From the NCBI GenBank assembly GCA_017554455.1, contig JAFZIH010000062.1, positions 1 to 40,425 of the forward strand: a stretch of DNA of 40,425 nucleotides. The letters are read 5' to 3'. Shown here piece by piece: positions 7,489-16,128 of the stretch; positions within the stretch are counted from its first letter, which is position 1; each line of letters opens with the position of its first letter. The notes under the pieces were generated by a model. That model was not told the origin of the DNA. It worked only from the letters and a program-made list of their open reading frames with translations, and searched no databases. Position numbers and translations under genes: made by a program. This stretch comes from Clostridia bacterium (GTDB taxonomy: Bacteria; Bacillota; Clostridia; Christensenellales; CAG-138).

Positions 7489-8576
7489 ACCTTCGCATCG
7501 GCGCGTTCGGACGGCAGGAGACCGCCTCTATGGTGCTGATCGCCGCGTTTTTCGGCGGCTGCTTCGGCATGGACAGCCACGCACTGTACGCAGACGGAAA
7601 CGCGTCATACCTTGTGCAGATCATCGCGACCGTGCAGGCATTGCTGCTGTTTGAAGGAACGGTGTGGGTGCTGCGCCTGCGCGGGGGAAATGATATTTCC
7701 GCGCTGATCGGGCGTTCGCGGATCAAGAGACTGCTTGCGGTTCCGATCGTCCTCGCGCTGATGCTTGCCGCCATGCAGCCGCTTGAAAGCTTTCTTCTGA
7801 CCATGACGCAGTACGTGTTTACGGACGCAAAACAGGTAATTGCGTGCCTGTACCTGCTGCCATGCCTGTTCCTTCTGACCGCGCTCGGCGCGGAGACGCT
7901 GATGCGGACCGCGCGGATCCTGCTACCGATTCTGCTTCTTTCGATCGTCGCCGCGGTGCTTTCCGGGATCGGGCAATATCGGCTGTACCGCATCCATCCG
8001 ATCCCGCTCGGCGAGCCGTTCCGCATCTTTACACAGGCGGGCAGCGCACAGATTCGCGCAGCGGCGCCGCTTCTTGCGCTTCTTTGCGTCGGCGAGGGCA
8101 CGCAGGACCGGATGGCGATGCGAAGCGGCGGGCGCATCGGTGCGATCGCGGGCGGGCTGATCGCCGCTGCCGCGCTGTTTGCGCTTTCCATGACGTTCCC
8201 CTATACGCAGCTTGTCGACATGCCCGCGCCGTTCTATCGGATGCTCGTGGAGGTGCGCGCCGAAAACCCGACGCTGCGGCTCGACCGTGCGGTGCTGTTT
8301 CTGTGGTTTTCCGGCGCGATTTTAAGCTCTGCGTTTTATCTGTACGCCGCGAGCGTTTTGTTTGCAAAGAGCTTTCACGTCAGGGACGTCCGTCCCGTCG
8401 CGCTTTGTATGAGCGGGATCGCGGTCACGCTGATCCTGGTGCTGTATTACGATTCGAAAACGACGGCGGCGATCCTCGAACGGATGTACCGTGACGCGTG
8501 GATCCTCATTTCCGTGCCGTTTCCGCTGATCCTGCTGAACCCGAAAAGGAGAAAACGATGCGCCGTATCTTCATAA
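7485..8576 (+). CDS. gerB: Spore germination receptor subunit B (GerB family permease)
   Basis: A 363-residue membrane protein with about ten helices, the usual size for GerAB/GerKB subunits of the amino acid/polyamine/organocation (APC) superfamily. In model receptors this subunit contributes to germinant recognition. It opens with GAFGRQETASMVLIAAFFG, matching the family's first helix. The ATG at 7485 follows AAAGGAGG and overlaps the gerA stop; a longer frame to 7344 exists but lies inside gerA. The C-terminus overlaps gerC by 19 bases. Confidence 0.92.
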   Translation: MNLRIGAFGRQETASMVLIAAFFGGCFGMDSHALYADGNASYLVQIIATVQALLLFEGTVWVLRLRGGNDISALIGRSRIKRLLAVPIVLALMLAAMQPLESFLLTMTQYVFTDAKQVIACLYLLPCLFLLTALGAETLMRTARILLPILLLSIVAAVLSGIGQYRLYRIHPIPLGEPFRIFTQAGSAQIRAAAPLLALLCVGEGTQDRMAMRSGGRIGAIAGGLIAAAALFALSMTFPYTQLVDMPAPFYRMLVEVRAENPTLRLDRAVLFLWFSGAILSSAFYLYAASVLFAKSFHVRDVRPVALCMSGIAVTLILVLYYDSKTTAAILERMYRDAWILISVPFPLILLNPKRRKRCAVSS

Positions 8577-9703
8577 TGCTGCTTTGCTGCACGCTGCTTC
8601 TCGGCTGCATGCAGTCCAAAAACATCGACGAATACGCGTACGTGCTGAACGTCGGCGTCGAGCGCGGCACGACGATGCCGTACCTTATGACCGTGCTCGT
8701 CTCGGTCCCCGGCGGAACGGAGGACACGAAGGTCGAAAACGTGGTGATCACCGCAGAGGCACGGTCCTTTTCGGAGGCGTGCGAAACGCTGAACGCGGCG
8801 TATCCGAGCAGGTTAAGCTTTGCGCGCGCGTCGCTTCTCGCGATCGGTGAGGACCTCGCAAAGGACGGTGCGCAGTCGGCGTTCCTCGACTTTGCGTTCG
8901 GCAAGCCGGATCTCTGGCCGAATCTGCGCACGGTCGTCGTGAAGCCGCCGATCCGCGACGTGTTCGAGGGTTGGATCACGGAAGCGGACCCGTCGCTCCG
9001 CAAGATCAAGACGGCGGTGGGGGACCTTGCAATCGAATCCGGCATAGCGGCGGACATCGGGTACAGCACGTACCTCGAGGCGATTTCGGACAAGCGGTTC
9101 GACGCCATGCTTGCCTATGCGGGCGTGAACGAGTACGGACTCGAACCGGATCTAATAGGCGGGGAAGCGTATCCGCACGTCGGGGGATCGCTTCTTGTCG
9201 AGAGTGCGCTGAAAACCTCGACTGCGGGCAGCGCCGTGTTCGACGGAGACCGCATGGTCGGGATCCTGGACGGCAGGCATACGATGGAAACGCTGATGGT
9301 GACGGACGCGTTCCGAAAGGGCGAGATGCGTTTTACGCTGCCGGACGGCAGCGCGTTGGACGCAACGCTGTACCGGATGCGCGCGCCGAAAGTCCGGCTC
9401 GGTCACGGCGAAGCGACCGTGGAGCTGTTTCTGGAAGCGGATATTCTCGAACCGGCGCTTGTCTCGGCGGATCGGGACGCGCTGAAAACCTTCCTGCAGG
9501 ATCAGCTTGAAACGGAACTAAGGGCGGTACTTTCCGCGCTGCAACAGGCGGGCAGCGACGCAATGGGATTCGGACGGTTTCGTGCAAAACAGTTCCGAAC
9601 GGCAGCGGACTGGGAAGCGTGCGACTGGAAAGCGGAGTACCGATCGCTTAGAGTCGCGTTTTCGGTGACGCTGATGCTTTCGCACGACCCGGAAAGGGAG
9701 TGA
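8558..9703 (+). CDS. gerC: Spore germination receptor subunit C (Ger(x)C lipoprotein)
   Basis: A 381-residue lipoprotein. The signal peptide ends in a lipobox, LLGC, with the acylated cysteine at residue 17. Family landmarks follow: the YAYVLNVGVERG strand (others read GIDKG), the region with SFARASLLAIGEDLAK (compare HLKVIVIGEELAR), the DIRT-like segment near 110-140 and a C-terminal domain beginning about residue 215. It is the lipid-anchored C subunit of the receptor made with the two genes upstream. AAAAGGAG precedes the ATG at 8558. Confidence 0.92.
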   Translation: MRRIFIMLLCCTLLLGCMQSKNIDEYAYVLNVGVERGTTMPYLMTVLVSVPGGTEDTKVENVVITAEARSFSEACETLNAAYPSRLSFARASLLAIGEDLAKDGAQSAFLDFAFGKPDLWPNLRTVVVKPPIRDVFEGWITEADPSLRKIKTAVGDLAIESGIAADIGYSTYLEAISDKRFDAMLAYAGVNEYGLEPDLIGGEAYPHVGGSLLVESALKTSTAGSAVFDGDRMVGILDGRHTMETLMVTDAFRKGEMRFTLPDGSALDATLYRMRAPKVRLGHGEATVELFLEADILEPALVSADRDALKTFLQDQLETELRAVLSALQQAGSDAMGFGRFRAKQFRTAADWEACDWKAEYRSLRVAFSVTLMLSHDPERE

Positions 9704-9707
9704 TCGG

Positions 9708-9878
9708 ATGCTTCTGTTTTTCGGCATGCAGCTTGTCCCGCTTGCATACGGGACCCTGTATCTTTGGTACAGCTTCAAAAAGAGGCGGACGGGGCAGGCG
9801 GCAGCGACGCTTGTGCTGATCCTGCTTCTGCTTGCTGCATTGTCCGTCCTTGCGTGGGAATTCCTCGCCGCGCCGTAA
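9708..9878 (+). CDS. Small two-helix membrane protein, possible Ger D subunit
   Basis: A 56-residue frame starting at ATG 9708, four bases after the gerC stop. GGGAG at 9694-9698 lies at a suitable distance. There are two hydrophobic segments, about residues 2-21 and 32-54, joined by the basic turn FKKRRTGQ. It lies inside the germination operon, upstream of the operon's terminator. Several Bacillus and Clostridium ger operons carry or adjoin a D gene for a small two-helix protein that modulates receptor activity. The size, topology and position fit, but sequence similarity cannot be judged by eye in so short a protein. Confidence 0.7.
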   Translation: MLLFFGMQLVPLAYGTLYLWYSFKKRRTGQAAATLVLILLLLAALSVLAWEFLAAP

Positions 9879-9883
9879 CAAAA

Positions 9884-9905
9884 AAGCCGCCTCTTCGGGC
9901 GGCTT
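9884..9905. terminator. Bidirectional terminator between the ger operon and the GntR gene
   Basis: AAGCCGCC (9884-9891) pairs with GGCGGCTT (9898-9905), loop TCTTCG, with an A-run on the left and a short T-run on the right. It serves the plus-strand ger operon and, on the other strand, the convergent GntR gene. Confidence 0.85.
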
Positions 9906-9920
9906 TCGTGCGCTTGGAAT

Positions 9921-10589
9921 TTACCGGACGCTTTCGGGGATCAGCGCGGCGGCGTCCATGATGTGCGCCTGCAGAAGCTTTACCGCTTCGTCGGCGTTGC
10001 CTGCCTTGCATGCGGCAAGGATCTTTTCATGCTCCACAACGGACACTTCGCGTTCCGCGGCGTCGCCGTAGAAGCCGGACCGCAGATAGCGGTTGATGTT
10101 CGCCTGAATGATCTCCATCAGCATGTCCGCGATCGGATTGTTCGCTTTCGCGGTCAGGACCTCGTGGAAGCGGATGTTCAGATTCTCGGATGCGATCGTA
10201 TCGCTGACCTTGCGCTGCTCCTCAAGAATCGTGTCCAATGCGGCAAAGTCCTCTTCCGTCATGTGAGGGACGGCTTCTTTGAGCATTGCGACGGAGATCG
10301 CCGCGCGGACCTTCATGCAATTGATGAGCATTTCACGCGAAAGCTCCGTGACCGTCGCGCCGCGGTTGGCATGGATCGTCACAAGATGCTGCGCCTCAAG
10401 CTGGCGGAGCGCTTCGCGGACCGGGATGTGGCTGACGTTCAGCGCAGCGGAGATCTCATCCTGCTTCAGCTGCATGCCGCCGGGCAGAGCACCGTTTACG
10501 ATACCTGCGCGCAGAACGCGGTATACCCATTCCTGCGTTCCGAACCCATCACGGTTTTCAACATTGGCTGCTAATGCCTTGTAATCCAT
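9921..10589 (-). CDS. GntR family regulator (FadR subfamily, FCD domain)
   Basis: A 222-residue repressor-type protein. A winged helix covers residues 15-80, with the recognition part LNVSHIPVREALRQLEAQHLV. An all-helical FCD effector domain follows, with the metal or acid-binding set in IRFHEVLTAKANN and SVVEHEKILAA. This subfamily usually controls sugar-acid or organic-acid use; no such genes are near, so the target is unknown. I place the start at ATG 10589, because GGAGAG (10598-10603 on the minus strand) lies eight bases before it. A GTG at 10598 overlaps that site. Confidence 0.88.
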   Translation of the reverse strand: MDYKALAANVENRDGFGTQEWVYRVLRAGIVNGALPGGMQLKQDEISAALNVSHIPVREALRQLEAQHLVTIHANRGATVTELSREMLINCMKVRAAISVAMLKEAVPHMTEEDFAALDTILEEQRKVSDTIASENLNIRFHEVLTAKANNPIADMLMEIIQANINRYLRSGFYGDAAEREVSVVEHEKILAACKAGNADEAVKLLQAHIMDAAALIPESVR

Positions 10590-10641
10590 TTTTCTCACTC
10601 TCCATTATAATTTTGCGGCAACAAAACAATTACCCATGTAT

Positions 10642-10670
10642 AATATAATATAAATTCGTCAATTCGTCAA
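10642..10670 (-). promoter_or_regulatory. Promoter of the GntR gene with tandem TTGACGAA
   Basis: On the minus strand, TTGACG (10665-10670), a 17-bp spacer and TATATT (10642-10647). The -35 hexamer is part of a directly repeated TTGACGAA that could serve as an operator for autoregulation; that part is inference. Confidence 0.7.
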
Positions 10671-10696
10671 CCTTTGTTTTTCGGGAATATATAATT

Positions 10697-13042
10697 TCAG
10701 GGTAAAAATGGGATGGAATGCTGCACGAAAATCATCCGCTTTCCGCTTGCGCGGCCGCAAATGGGCGCTCCGTCGATCAGAAGCGCAGGATGGACGGGGA
10801 CGACGTAATAGCCAAACGTGCCGTTCAGCCGATCGACCGGGTCTGAAACGTGCACGGGGTAGGCGGCGTTCTCTACGGTCGTGAGCAGGATCGAAAAGCC
10901 GTCTTCGTCTTCGCGATAGAGGCGGTAGGACATATAGCGGGAGGGCGGGGTAAAGGTGATCTCGGCGACGTCGTCGGAAAGCGTGACGGTCAGATCGGTC
11001 GGCGGATCCGGGATCTGCCAGTATTCGGTGACCGTTTTCGGCTCCGTGCCGCGCACGAAGTATTCCGGAACGGTCTGATCCTGCGGCGTTAAACTTCCCG
11101 CAAGGACGGCGATATGCTCGTTTTCGAGCGTCGCCTTGTCCAGCGCAACGGAGACGACGCTGTCCGGGATCGCAAAATCCGGCGCGTTTCCGTCCGGATA
11201 CAGCGCGGAAAAGACTTCGGACAGCAGCATGGCAGGATACGTTCCGCCGCCGCAGTCCTTCGGCAGACAGCGTCCGTTTTCCGCGTCGTCGAATCCCATC
11301 CAGACGACGGCGGCGTAGTCGGGATTGAAGCAGGCGAGCCAGATATCGCGATTGCCGGTCTCGTCGCCGACGGTGCCGGTCTTTGCGGCAAGCGGGATCG
11401 GGATCGAGGATAGCTGACTTGCGGTGCCCGTCTTTGCGACGTTCACGAGGAGCGAGGTCAGAATAAACACGTTGCCCTCATTCATGACGCGCATTTCGTC
11501 CGATACGTGCCGGTACAGCTCCGTTCCCGCGCGGTCGGTGATCCGTGTGACGACGTACGGCGCGCGGTAGATCCCGCCGGAGGCAAGCGCTGCGTACGCG
11601 CCGCAAAGCCGGTACGGCGACACGCCGTAGGTAAATCCGCCGAGCGCGAGCGTCAGTGAATCGTCACGCACGTCGAACGGAATACCGAACCGCGCCGCGA
11701 ACGACTTGCAGCGCTCAACGCCGAGTTCACGGAACAAAAGAACGGCGGGGATATTCAAAGACCGCGTGACCGCTTCGCGCATCGTGACCCACCCGGCATA
11801 GCGCCCGTTCGCGTTCTTCGGTGTATAGTCGCCGAATTCGACCGCGTCGTCGAGCAGCATGGACGCGGCGGTACAGCCCGATTCGAGCGCCGGCGCGTAA
11901 ACGAGGATCGGCTTGATCGCGCTGCCCGGCTGGCGGCGGATGCGCGTGGCGCGGTTGAAACCGAGCGCGGCGTCGTTGTTCCTTCCGCCCATGATCGCGG
12001 AAACGCCGCCGGTCTTCGCGTCGATCAGCACCAGAGCGCCTTCCGCGGATTCGTTTTCATACGTCGGAAAGTACGCGTCGTTTGCAAACGCGTTTTCCGC
12101 AATGCGCTGCGCGTTTTGATCCAGCGCTGTTTCGATCATGAGGCCGCTTGTAAGCAACGTATCGAGATCGCAGTCCAAAAGACGGCACGCTTCCGTGAGA
12201 GCAAGGTCGATATAGGAATCATGCTTCTGCTTCTGCGCGTCGGAGATCAAAACGAGCGGCTCCGCCTTGGCTTCGGCGGCTGCGTTCGCGTCGATCATAC
12301 CGTACTCGACCATCAGGTCGAGGATGACGCCGCGTCGGCCGACGGATGCCTCGGGGCGAAGATGCGGCGCATAGGTCGCGGGGGATTTCAGAACACCCGC
12401 CAAAAGCGCGCTTTCCGCAAGCGTCAGCTCGCTTGCGTGCACGCCGAAATAGCCCTCCGCCGCGGCTTCGATGCCGTAATACCCGCCGCCGAAATAGACG
12501 CGGTTCAGATAGCAGGCAAGGATCTCGTCCTTCGAAAGAAGCTGTTCGAGCCGGTAGGAGAGGATCGCCTCGTCCACCTTTCGGTCGAGCGTTTTTTCCG
12601 AGGAAAGGTGCGTGAGCTTGATGAGCTGCTGCGTGATGGTGCTTGCGCCTTCCACGTAGGAACCGGCGCGCAGATCGTTCAGCGCCGCGCCCGCGATGCG
12701 GATGAGATCAAAGCCGGGATGCGAATAGAACCGCGCGTCCTCGGCGGCGAGAAAAGCGTTTTTGACGTGGTCGGGAAGCGCGTCCAGACCGATTGAGACG
12801 CGGTTTTCGTGCAGATACAGCCGGGAGACGACCGCGCCGTCGCGATCCTTGACAAGCAGCGTTTCCTCGCTTGCGTAGATCTTTTCGAGGTCGAGCATGT
12901 GCCACGCGTCCTGCGAAAACAGCCACACCGCGCCGCAAAGCAGCGGCGTGAAGATCAGCAGCAGAACGGCGCGCAAAAAACGCCGACGGCGGCGTCGGCG
13001 GTATAAGCTTTGATAGGTTCGGATGGCTTTTTGCTCGCACAT
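10697..13042 (-). CDS. Class A penicillin-binding protein (PBP1A family)
   Basis: A bifunctional peptidoglycan polymerase and cross-linking enzyme of 781 residues. A basic cytoplasmic tail and a helix at 24-44 anchor it. The glycosyltransferase family 51 domain has AAEDARFYSHPGFD with catalytic E101, EGASTITQQLIK at 131-142 and YLNRVYFGGGYYGIEAAA. The transpeptidase domain has SAIK at 374-377 (nucleophile S374), SLN at 428-430 and KTGT at 554-557. A second KTGT at 537-540 is probably incidental. A C-terminal fibronectin-like tail follows. The ATG at 13042 is the first possible start but its nearest GGAGA lies 24 bases away. It is the last gene of the minus-strand set 14908-10697. Confidence 0.95.
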   Translation of the reverse strand: MCEQKAIRTYQSLYRRRRRRRFLRAVLLLIFTPLLCGAVWLFSQDAWHMLDLEKIYASEETLLVKDRDGAVVSRLYLHENRVSIGLDALPDHVKNAFLAAEDARFYSHPGFDLIRIAGAALNDLRAGSYVEGASTITQQLIKLTHLSSEKTLDRKVDEAILSYRLEQLLSKDEILACYLNRVYFGGGYYGIEAAAEGYFGVHASELTLAESALLAGVLKSPATYAPHLRPEASVGRRGVILDLMVEYGMIDANAAAEAKAEPLVLISDAQKQKHDSYIDLALTEACRLLDCDLDTLLTSGLMIETALDQNAQRIAENAFANDAYFPTYENESAEGALVLIDAKTGGVSAIMGGRNNDAALGFNRATRIRRQPGSAIKPILVYAPALESGCTAASMLLDDAVEFGDYTPKNANGRYAGWVTMREAVTRSLNIPAVLLFRELGVERCKSFAARFGIPFDVRDDSLTLALGGFTYGVSPYRLCGAYAALASGGIYRAPYVVTRITDRAGTELYRHVSDEMRVMNEGNVFILTSLLVNVAKTGTASQLSSIPIPLAAKTGTVGDETGNRDIWLACFNPDYAAVVWMGFDDAENGRCLPKDCGGGTYPAMLLSEVFSALYPDGNAPDFAIPDSVVSVALDKATLENEHIAVLAGSLTPQDQTVPEYFVRGTEPKTVTEYWQIPDPPTDLTVTLSDDVAEITFTPPSRYMSYRLYREDEDGFSILLTTVENAAYPVHVSDPVDRLNGTFGYYVVPVHPALLIDGAPICGRASGKRMIFVQHSIPFLP

Positions 13043-13071
13043 ACAAACAGTATGCGGCGAAGGCGATCTCC

Positions 13072-13602
13072 CTATGCGCGCGGGAGCAGAAAGCGGCGGA
13101 CGCGTTTGCGGTATGCTTTCAAAGCAAGCTGATAGGCGGCGTCAAGCAAAAAGAGAAAGAGCAGGACGCCGAGCCCGATGAGTGCGGTGATCAGCGGCGA
13201 AAACATTGTGACAAGCTCGACACCGAGAAAATGCAGTCCGAAAACGACGAGCGCGGTCCACAGCACGGTAATCACGACCGGCAGGAGCGTCGCGCTGCGC
13301 GGGTTTTTCAGGTCCTGTATGGCATGGCGCAGGGGAACGTACGGCGCAAGCACGCACACGAACGCGAGCCACGCGTAATGCGGCACGGGCAGAAACAGCA
13401 CGATCGCGGCGATCAGCAAGTCGCAGAGGATCGCGTATCCGTACAGGCGCTCCTCGCAGAGAGGCAGCATGGTAAGCGCAAGCGGCAGGAAAAAGAGCAG
13501 CGCAAAGTACCCGGTCCATTCCGCTGCGCACAGCAGCAGCAGACCGAGCAGTCCGCACATCGGCACGAGCCGCATGGGGGATGGTTGCCGTTCTTTTCTC
13601 AT
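13072..13602 (-). CDS. Unknown polytopic membrane protein
   Basis: 176 residues with about five hydrophobic segments (roughly 11-28, 29-48, 55-88, 103-125 and 130-155), a basic N-terminus and a basic C-terminus (YRKRVRRFLL). No family motif is recognised. It sits two bases downstream of the YpsA-like gene and 30 bases upstream of the PBP gene, so it is likely co-transcribed with both; a link to cell-wall synthesis is only suggested by position. Confidence 0.7.
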   Translation of the reverse strand: MRKERQPSPMRLVPMCGLLGLLLLCAAEWTGYFALLFFLPLALTMLPLCEERLYGYAILCDLLIAAIVLFLPVPHYAWLAFVCVLAPYVPLRHAIQDLKNPRSATLLPVVITVLWTALVVFGLHFLGVELVTMFSPLITALIGLGVLLFLFLLDAAYQLALKAYRKRVRRFLLPRA

Positions 13603-13604
13603 CG

Positions 13605-14069
13605 TTAAATCCGAAGGACCGTAAGTCCCTTCGCCTCCGCCATTTTGAGCGTCTGCGCAGAACCGCTGCGGCTTCTGCGCACGTACGCGATACAGACCGA
13701 AGAATCGTTCACCATGCGCGCGTTCCGTTCGCGCATGCAGCCGGGATGGTATGTTTCGGACAGGTACAGTACCTCGTCCGCGTCATTTTTGAGCCGCTGA
13801 TAGCGCAGCATGTCGGCGGGGGAATAGGCGTTTGCCTGCCCGCGGTGCGGCACATAGACGGAAAGCGTGACGGACGGATCGATCTTTTTTCGCGCAAGGA
13901 TCCATTCGCCCGCCAGAAGATCAAAGCCCTTTGCGCCGCCGACGATGAATCGACGGCAGCCCATGCGGATCACGTCGTCGACCGCGGCTTCCAGCGAAGC
14001 AAGAAGCTTTGTGTACGCTTCCGAATCCGGGGCGGGCAGATCGCGGTGTCCTGTAAAGCAGCAAGTCAC
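13605..14069 (-). CDS. SLOG-fold protein of the YpsA/DUF1273 family
   Basis: 154 residues beginning TCCFTGHRDLP, the hallmark start of DUF1273/YpsA proteins, with a Rossmann-type core containing FIVGGAKGFDLLAGEW and VPHRGQA. SLOG proteins bind nucleotide-like ligands. B. subtilis YpsA has been linked to cell division, but the biochemical role is open. The GTG start overlaps the stop of the upstream phospholipase gene (GTGA), so translation is probably coupled. Confidence 0.82.
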   Translation of the reverse strand: MTCCFTGHRDLPAPDSEAYTKLLASLEAAVDDVIRMGCRRFIVGGAKGFDLLAGEWILARKKIDPSVTLSVYVPHRGQANAYSPADMLRYQRLKNDADEVLYLSETYHPGCMRERNARMVNDSSVCIAYVRRSRSGSAQTLKMAEAKGLTVLRI

Positions 14070-14908
14070 GGGAGCATCCCCTTTCGCATCGTGCGGCCGT
14101 GCAGCAGGCGGGAAAGCGTTTCCCGATCGTCTGCGTCGAACGCCGTGATGAGCGTAACGGCAAGCGCTTTTGCCTCGTCCAGAAGCATCGGTATGCTTTC
14201 ATCGCGGACGCGGTCCGGCGCCCACGGCGAGGTCCAGCTCTTTCGCGCAAGGTTCATGCAGCCGTCCGAATCCTCGTGATCGGGTCCGATCAGGAAATCG
14301 GATACGGCGCCCGGCTTTTTGAACAGGCGTTCGAAAAAGCGCAGAAAACGGTAGCAACGGTTTTTCGGATCGTACAGGATCGGTACGATCCGTCTGTATT
14401 TTCGAACGCCGCGCACGTACGCGCCGCAAACGTCCGCGCCGCAAAGCACTTTCGATACGTCCGCAAGCAGCGCGTCGATCGGTTTGGGATCTCCGTGCGC
14501 GCCCAGCAGGGAACGGTATGGGAACGCGTCCTTCGTTTCCGCATAGACGACCGAGTCGATCACGCCTTCGAACCGAGAATGCGCACCTTTCGGATGACCG
14601 GCGTCAACGTATGGATGCAGTGTGCTGTCCAACGCGATATGCGTCAGAAATCCGTAAAGGTAAGGACGCAGGGACGGGTCGGCCTTTTCGGAAAGCGCAG
14701 TAAAGAGCGCGTCGCAGTCGAGCTCATGCAGGACGTTGCCGTGCTTTTTTTGATGCGGCACAAACGGCGTCGGCGGCAGGCGGTCGTAGAAATAATAATC
14801 CGGACCGAGACAGCCGAGAAGGTAATCGTTCCCGAGCGATTCAAGCGGCTTTCCGACCGCTTCGGCGACGCGCGCGCCGAATATGAGATGCGTACATACG
14901 TTTGGCAT
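14066..14908 (-). CDS. Zinc-dependent phospholipase C family protein
   Basis: 280 residues resembling the zinc-dependent phospholipase C/S1-P1 nuclease fold often found in Firmicutes. The N-terminus MPNVCTHLIFG, then LLGCLGPDYYFYD near 30-42 and HGNVLHELDCDALF carry likely metal ligands, and AYLYGFLTHIALDSTLHPY-like helix residues (GFLTHIALD, HPYVD) provide more. There is no signal peptide, so a cytoplasmic enzyme of unknown substrate is likely; most relatives are uncharacterised. It is the first gene of a four-gene minus-strand operon. The start codon lies only six bases after a -10 element, implying a leaderless or nearly leaderless message. Confidence 0.8.
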   Translation of the reverse strand: MPNVCTHLIFGARVAEAVGKPLESLGNDYLLGCLGPDYYFYDRLPPTPFVPHQKKHGNVLHELDCDALFTALSEKADPSLRPYLYGFLTHIALDSTLHPYVDAGHPKGAHSRFEGVIDSVVYAETKDAFPYRSLLGAHGDPKPIDALLADVSKVLCGADVCGAYVRGVRKYRRIVPILYDPKNRCYRFLRFFERLFKKPGAVSDFLIGPDHEDSDGCMNLARKSWTSPWAPDRVRDESIPMLLDEAKALAVTLITAFDADDRETLSRLLHGRTMRKGMLP

Positions 14909-14914
14909 ATCAGT

Positions 14915-14923
14915 ATGATACCA
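14915..14923 (-). promoter_or_regulatory. Extended -10 promoter of the phospholipase C operon
   Basis: On the minus strand TGGTATCAT, an extended -10. The -35 region 17 bp upstream (GATACA) matches poorly. Six bases separate the -10 from the ATG at 14908, so transcription should begin at or next to the start codon. Confidence 0.6.
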
Positions 14924-15011
14924 TAATTTCCCGATTTTGTATCCGTTTTACGGAGTTTTTTTAATCTTTTTGTAAACGAAATGCAAAATCGCTTCCGATT
15001 TGCAAAATGCG

Positions 15012-15020
15012 TGCTAAAAT
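15012..15020 (+). promoter_or_regulatory. Candidate extended -10 promoter of the amidase-like gene
   Basis: TGCTAAAAT at 15012-15020 with no good -35 at 16-18 bp. It lies 39 bp before the gene start and a strong GGAGGTGGAG ribosome binding site. Confidence 0.45.
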
Positions 15021-15058
15021 GAGATCATAGGAAATGAACGCGGAGGTGGAGCATTCCC

Positions 15059-15991
15059 ATGAAACGCATCAAAACCAGAAAAAGGCATTTTCAGATCACG
15101 AATCCTTTGGGATTTTCACTGTTCTGCGCGATGGTCATTCTGGTCATCGGACTGATCGTAGGCGTCGTATTTTTGGCAAAGGGCGGGTACATCAAGCAGA
15201 TGCTGACCTGCGTCAAGTCGGAGCTGAACGGAGAGCGGGCCGTAACGACGCAGGAAGCGGAAGCGTCCCCGTCGCCGGAGTTCACGGAAGAACCGTCCAC
15301 GGTACCGACGGAATCCGCCGAGGAAACGCCGGACGTCGGAACACCCGTTCCGGAAACGCCGACCCCGCCGCCGCTTGAACCGGAAACGCCGAACCCCGAC
15401 GCAACGTACGATCCGAAACGCGACCCGAACGCGCCGCTTGCCGGCGTCACGATCGGTCTGGACCCGCTGCGCAGCGCATCAGACAAAAATGCGAAAAAAG
15501 AAGAAGGAAAGTATAACGTAGCGTTTGCAAAAGCGCTCGCTGAGTTCCTTGAATCCAAAGGCGCGACCGTTGTGATCACGCGCGAAGAAAACGAGAGTCC
15601 CGGTGCAAGCAAGCGCCTGAAGATCATCAAGGACGCGGAATGCGATATCGCGCTGCGCTTGTTCTGCAATCACATCTCGTCCAAAACGTCCGGCTGCTTC
15701 GTGGAAGCGACAAAAAGCAATCAGGCGTTTGCGCAGATCATGATCGACGAATATTCAGCTGCGACCGGCATTCCGAAGCAGAAGGGCAACAACAAAAAGA
15801 ACGGCGTCGAAAAGGTCAGCAACAGCGACGACCCGGTGTCGTCCAAGCTCAAATGCCCGTGCGTGCGCATCATTCTGGGCAACTGGGACAACAAGAGCGA
15901 ACGCGCGAATCTGCAGGACGAAGCGTTCCAACAGAAGATGTTCGAGGGAATTCTGCAAGCGTTCCTCAAACAGCTGAACCCGACAGAATAA
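15059..15991 (+). CDS. Amidase_3-like protein lacking zinc ligands (probable pseudoenzyme)
   Basis: A 310-residue single-pass protein: cytoplasmic basic tail, helix at about 18-40, a Pro/Thr/Glu-rich linker at 68-125, and a C-terminal domain with the order and spacing of an N-acetylmuramoyl-L-alanine amidase (Amidase_3). The fold landmarks are there: TIGLDP at 131-136, a helix ending in LAEFLESKGATVVITREE, and DIALRLFCN at 196-204. The catalytic positions are changed: the DPGHGG of active enzymes reads DPLRSA, and SIHAN reads LRLFCN, so both zinc histidines are missing. It probably binds peptidoglycan or a partner rather than cutting. GGAGGTGGAG precedes the ATG, and a strong terminator follows. 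Confidence 0.75.
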   Translation: MKRIKTRKRHFQITNPLGFSLFCAMVILVIGLIVGVVFLAKGGYIKQMLTCVKSELNGERAVTTQEAEASPSPEFTEEPSTVPTESAEETPDVGTPVPETPTPPPLEPETPNPDATYDPKRDPNAPLAGVTIGLDPLRSASDKNAKKEEGKYNVAFAKALAEFLESKGATVVITREENESPGASKRLKIIKDAECDIALRLFCNHISSKTSGCFVEATKSNQAFAQIMIDEYSAATGIPKQKGNNKKNGVEKVSNSDDPVSSKLKCPCVRIILGNWDNKSERANLQDEAFQQKMFEGILQAFLKQLNPTE

Positions 15992-16001
15992 AGAGATCTA
16001 T

Positions 16002-16036
16002 AACGGCGCGCGGGCAGTTTGACGCGCGCCGTTTTT
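16002..16036 (+). terminator. Terminator of the amidase-like gene
   Basis: AACGGCGCGCG (16002-16012) pairs with CGCGCGCCGTT (16023-16033), 10-nt loop, followed by Ts. Confidence 0.9.
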
Positions 16037-16128
16037 TCCAGAATCAGGAAGCGCTTTTTTCGAAAATGCAGCAAACCGCCGCAACCGAAACCGTCTCTTT
16101 CCGGTATTATTTGTGAGGAGCAAAAAAC

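Noticed and set aside
16082..16110. Autoregulated ECF promoter before the sigma gene
   Set aside because: TATTAT is present at 16105-16110 but no matching -35 or AAC motif at the right spacing was found.
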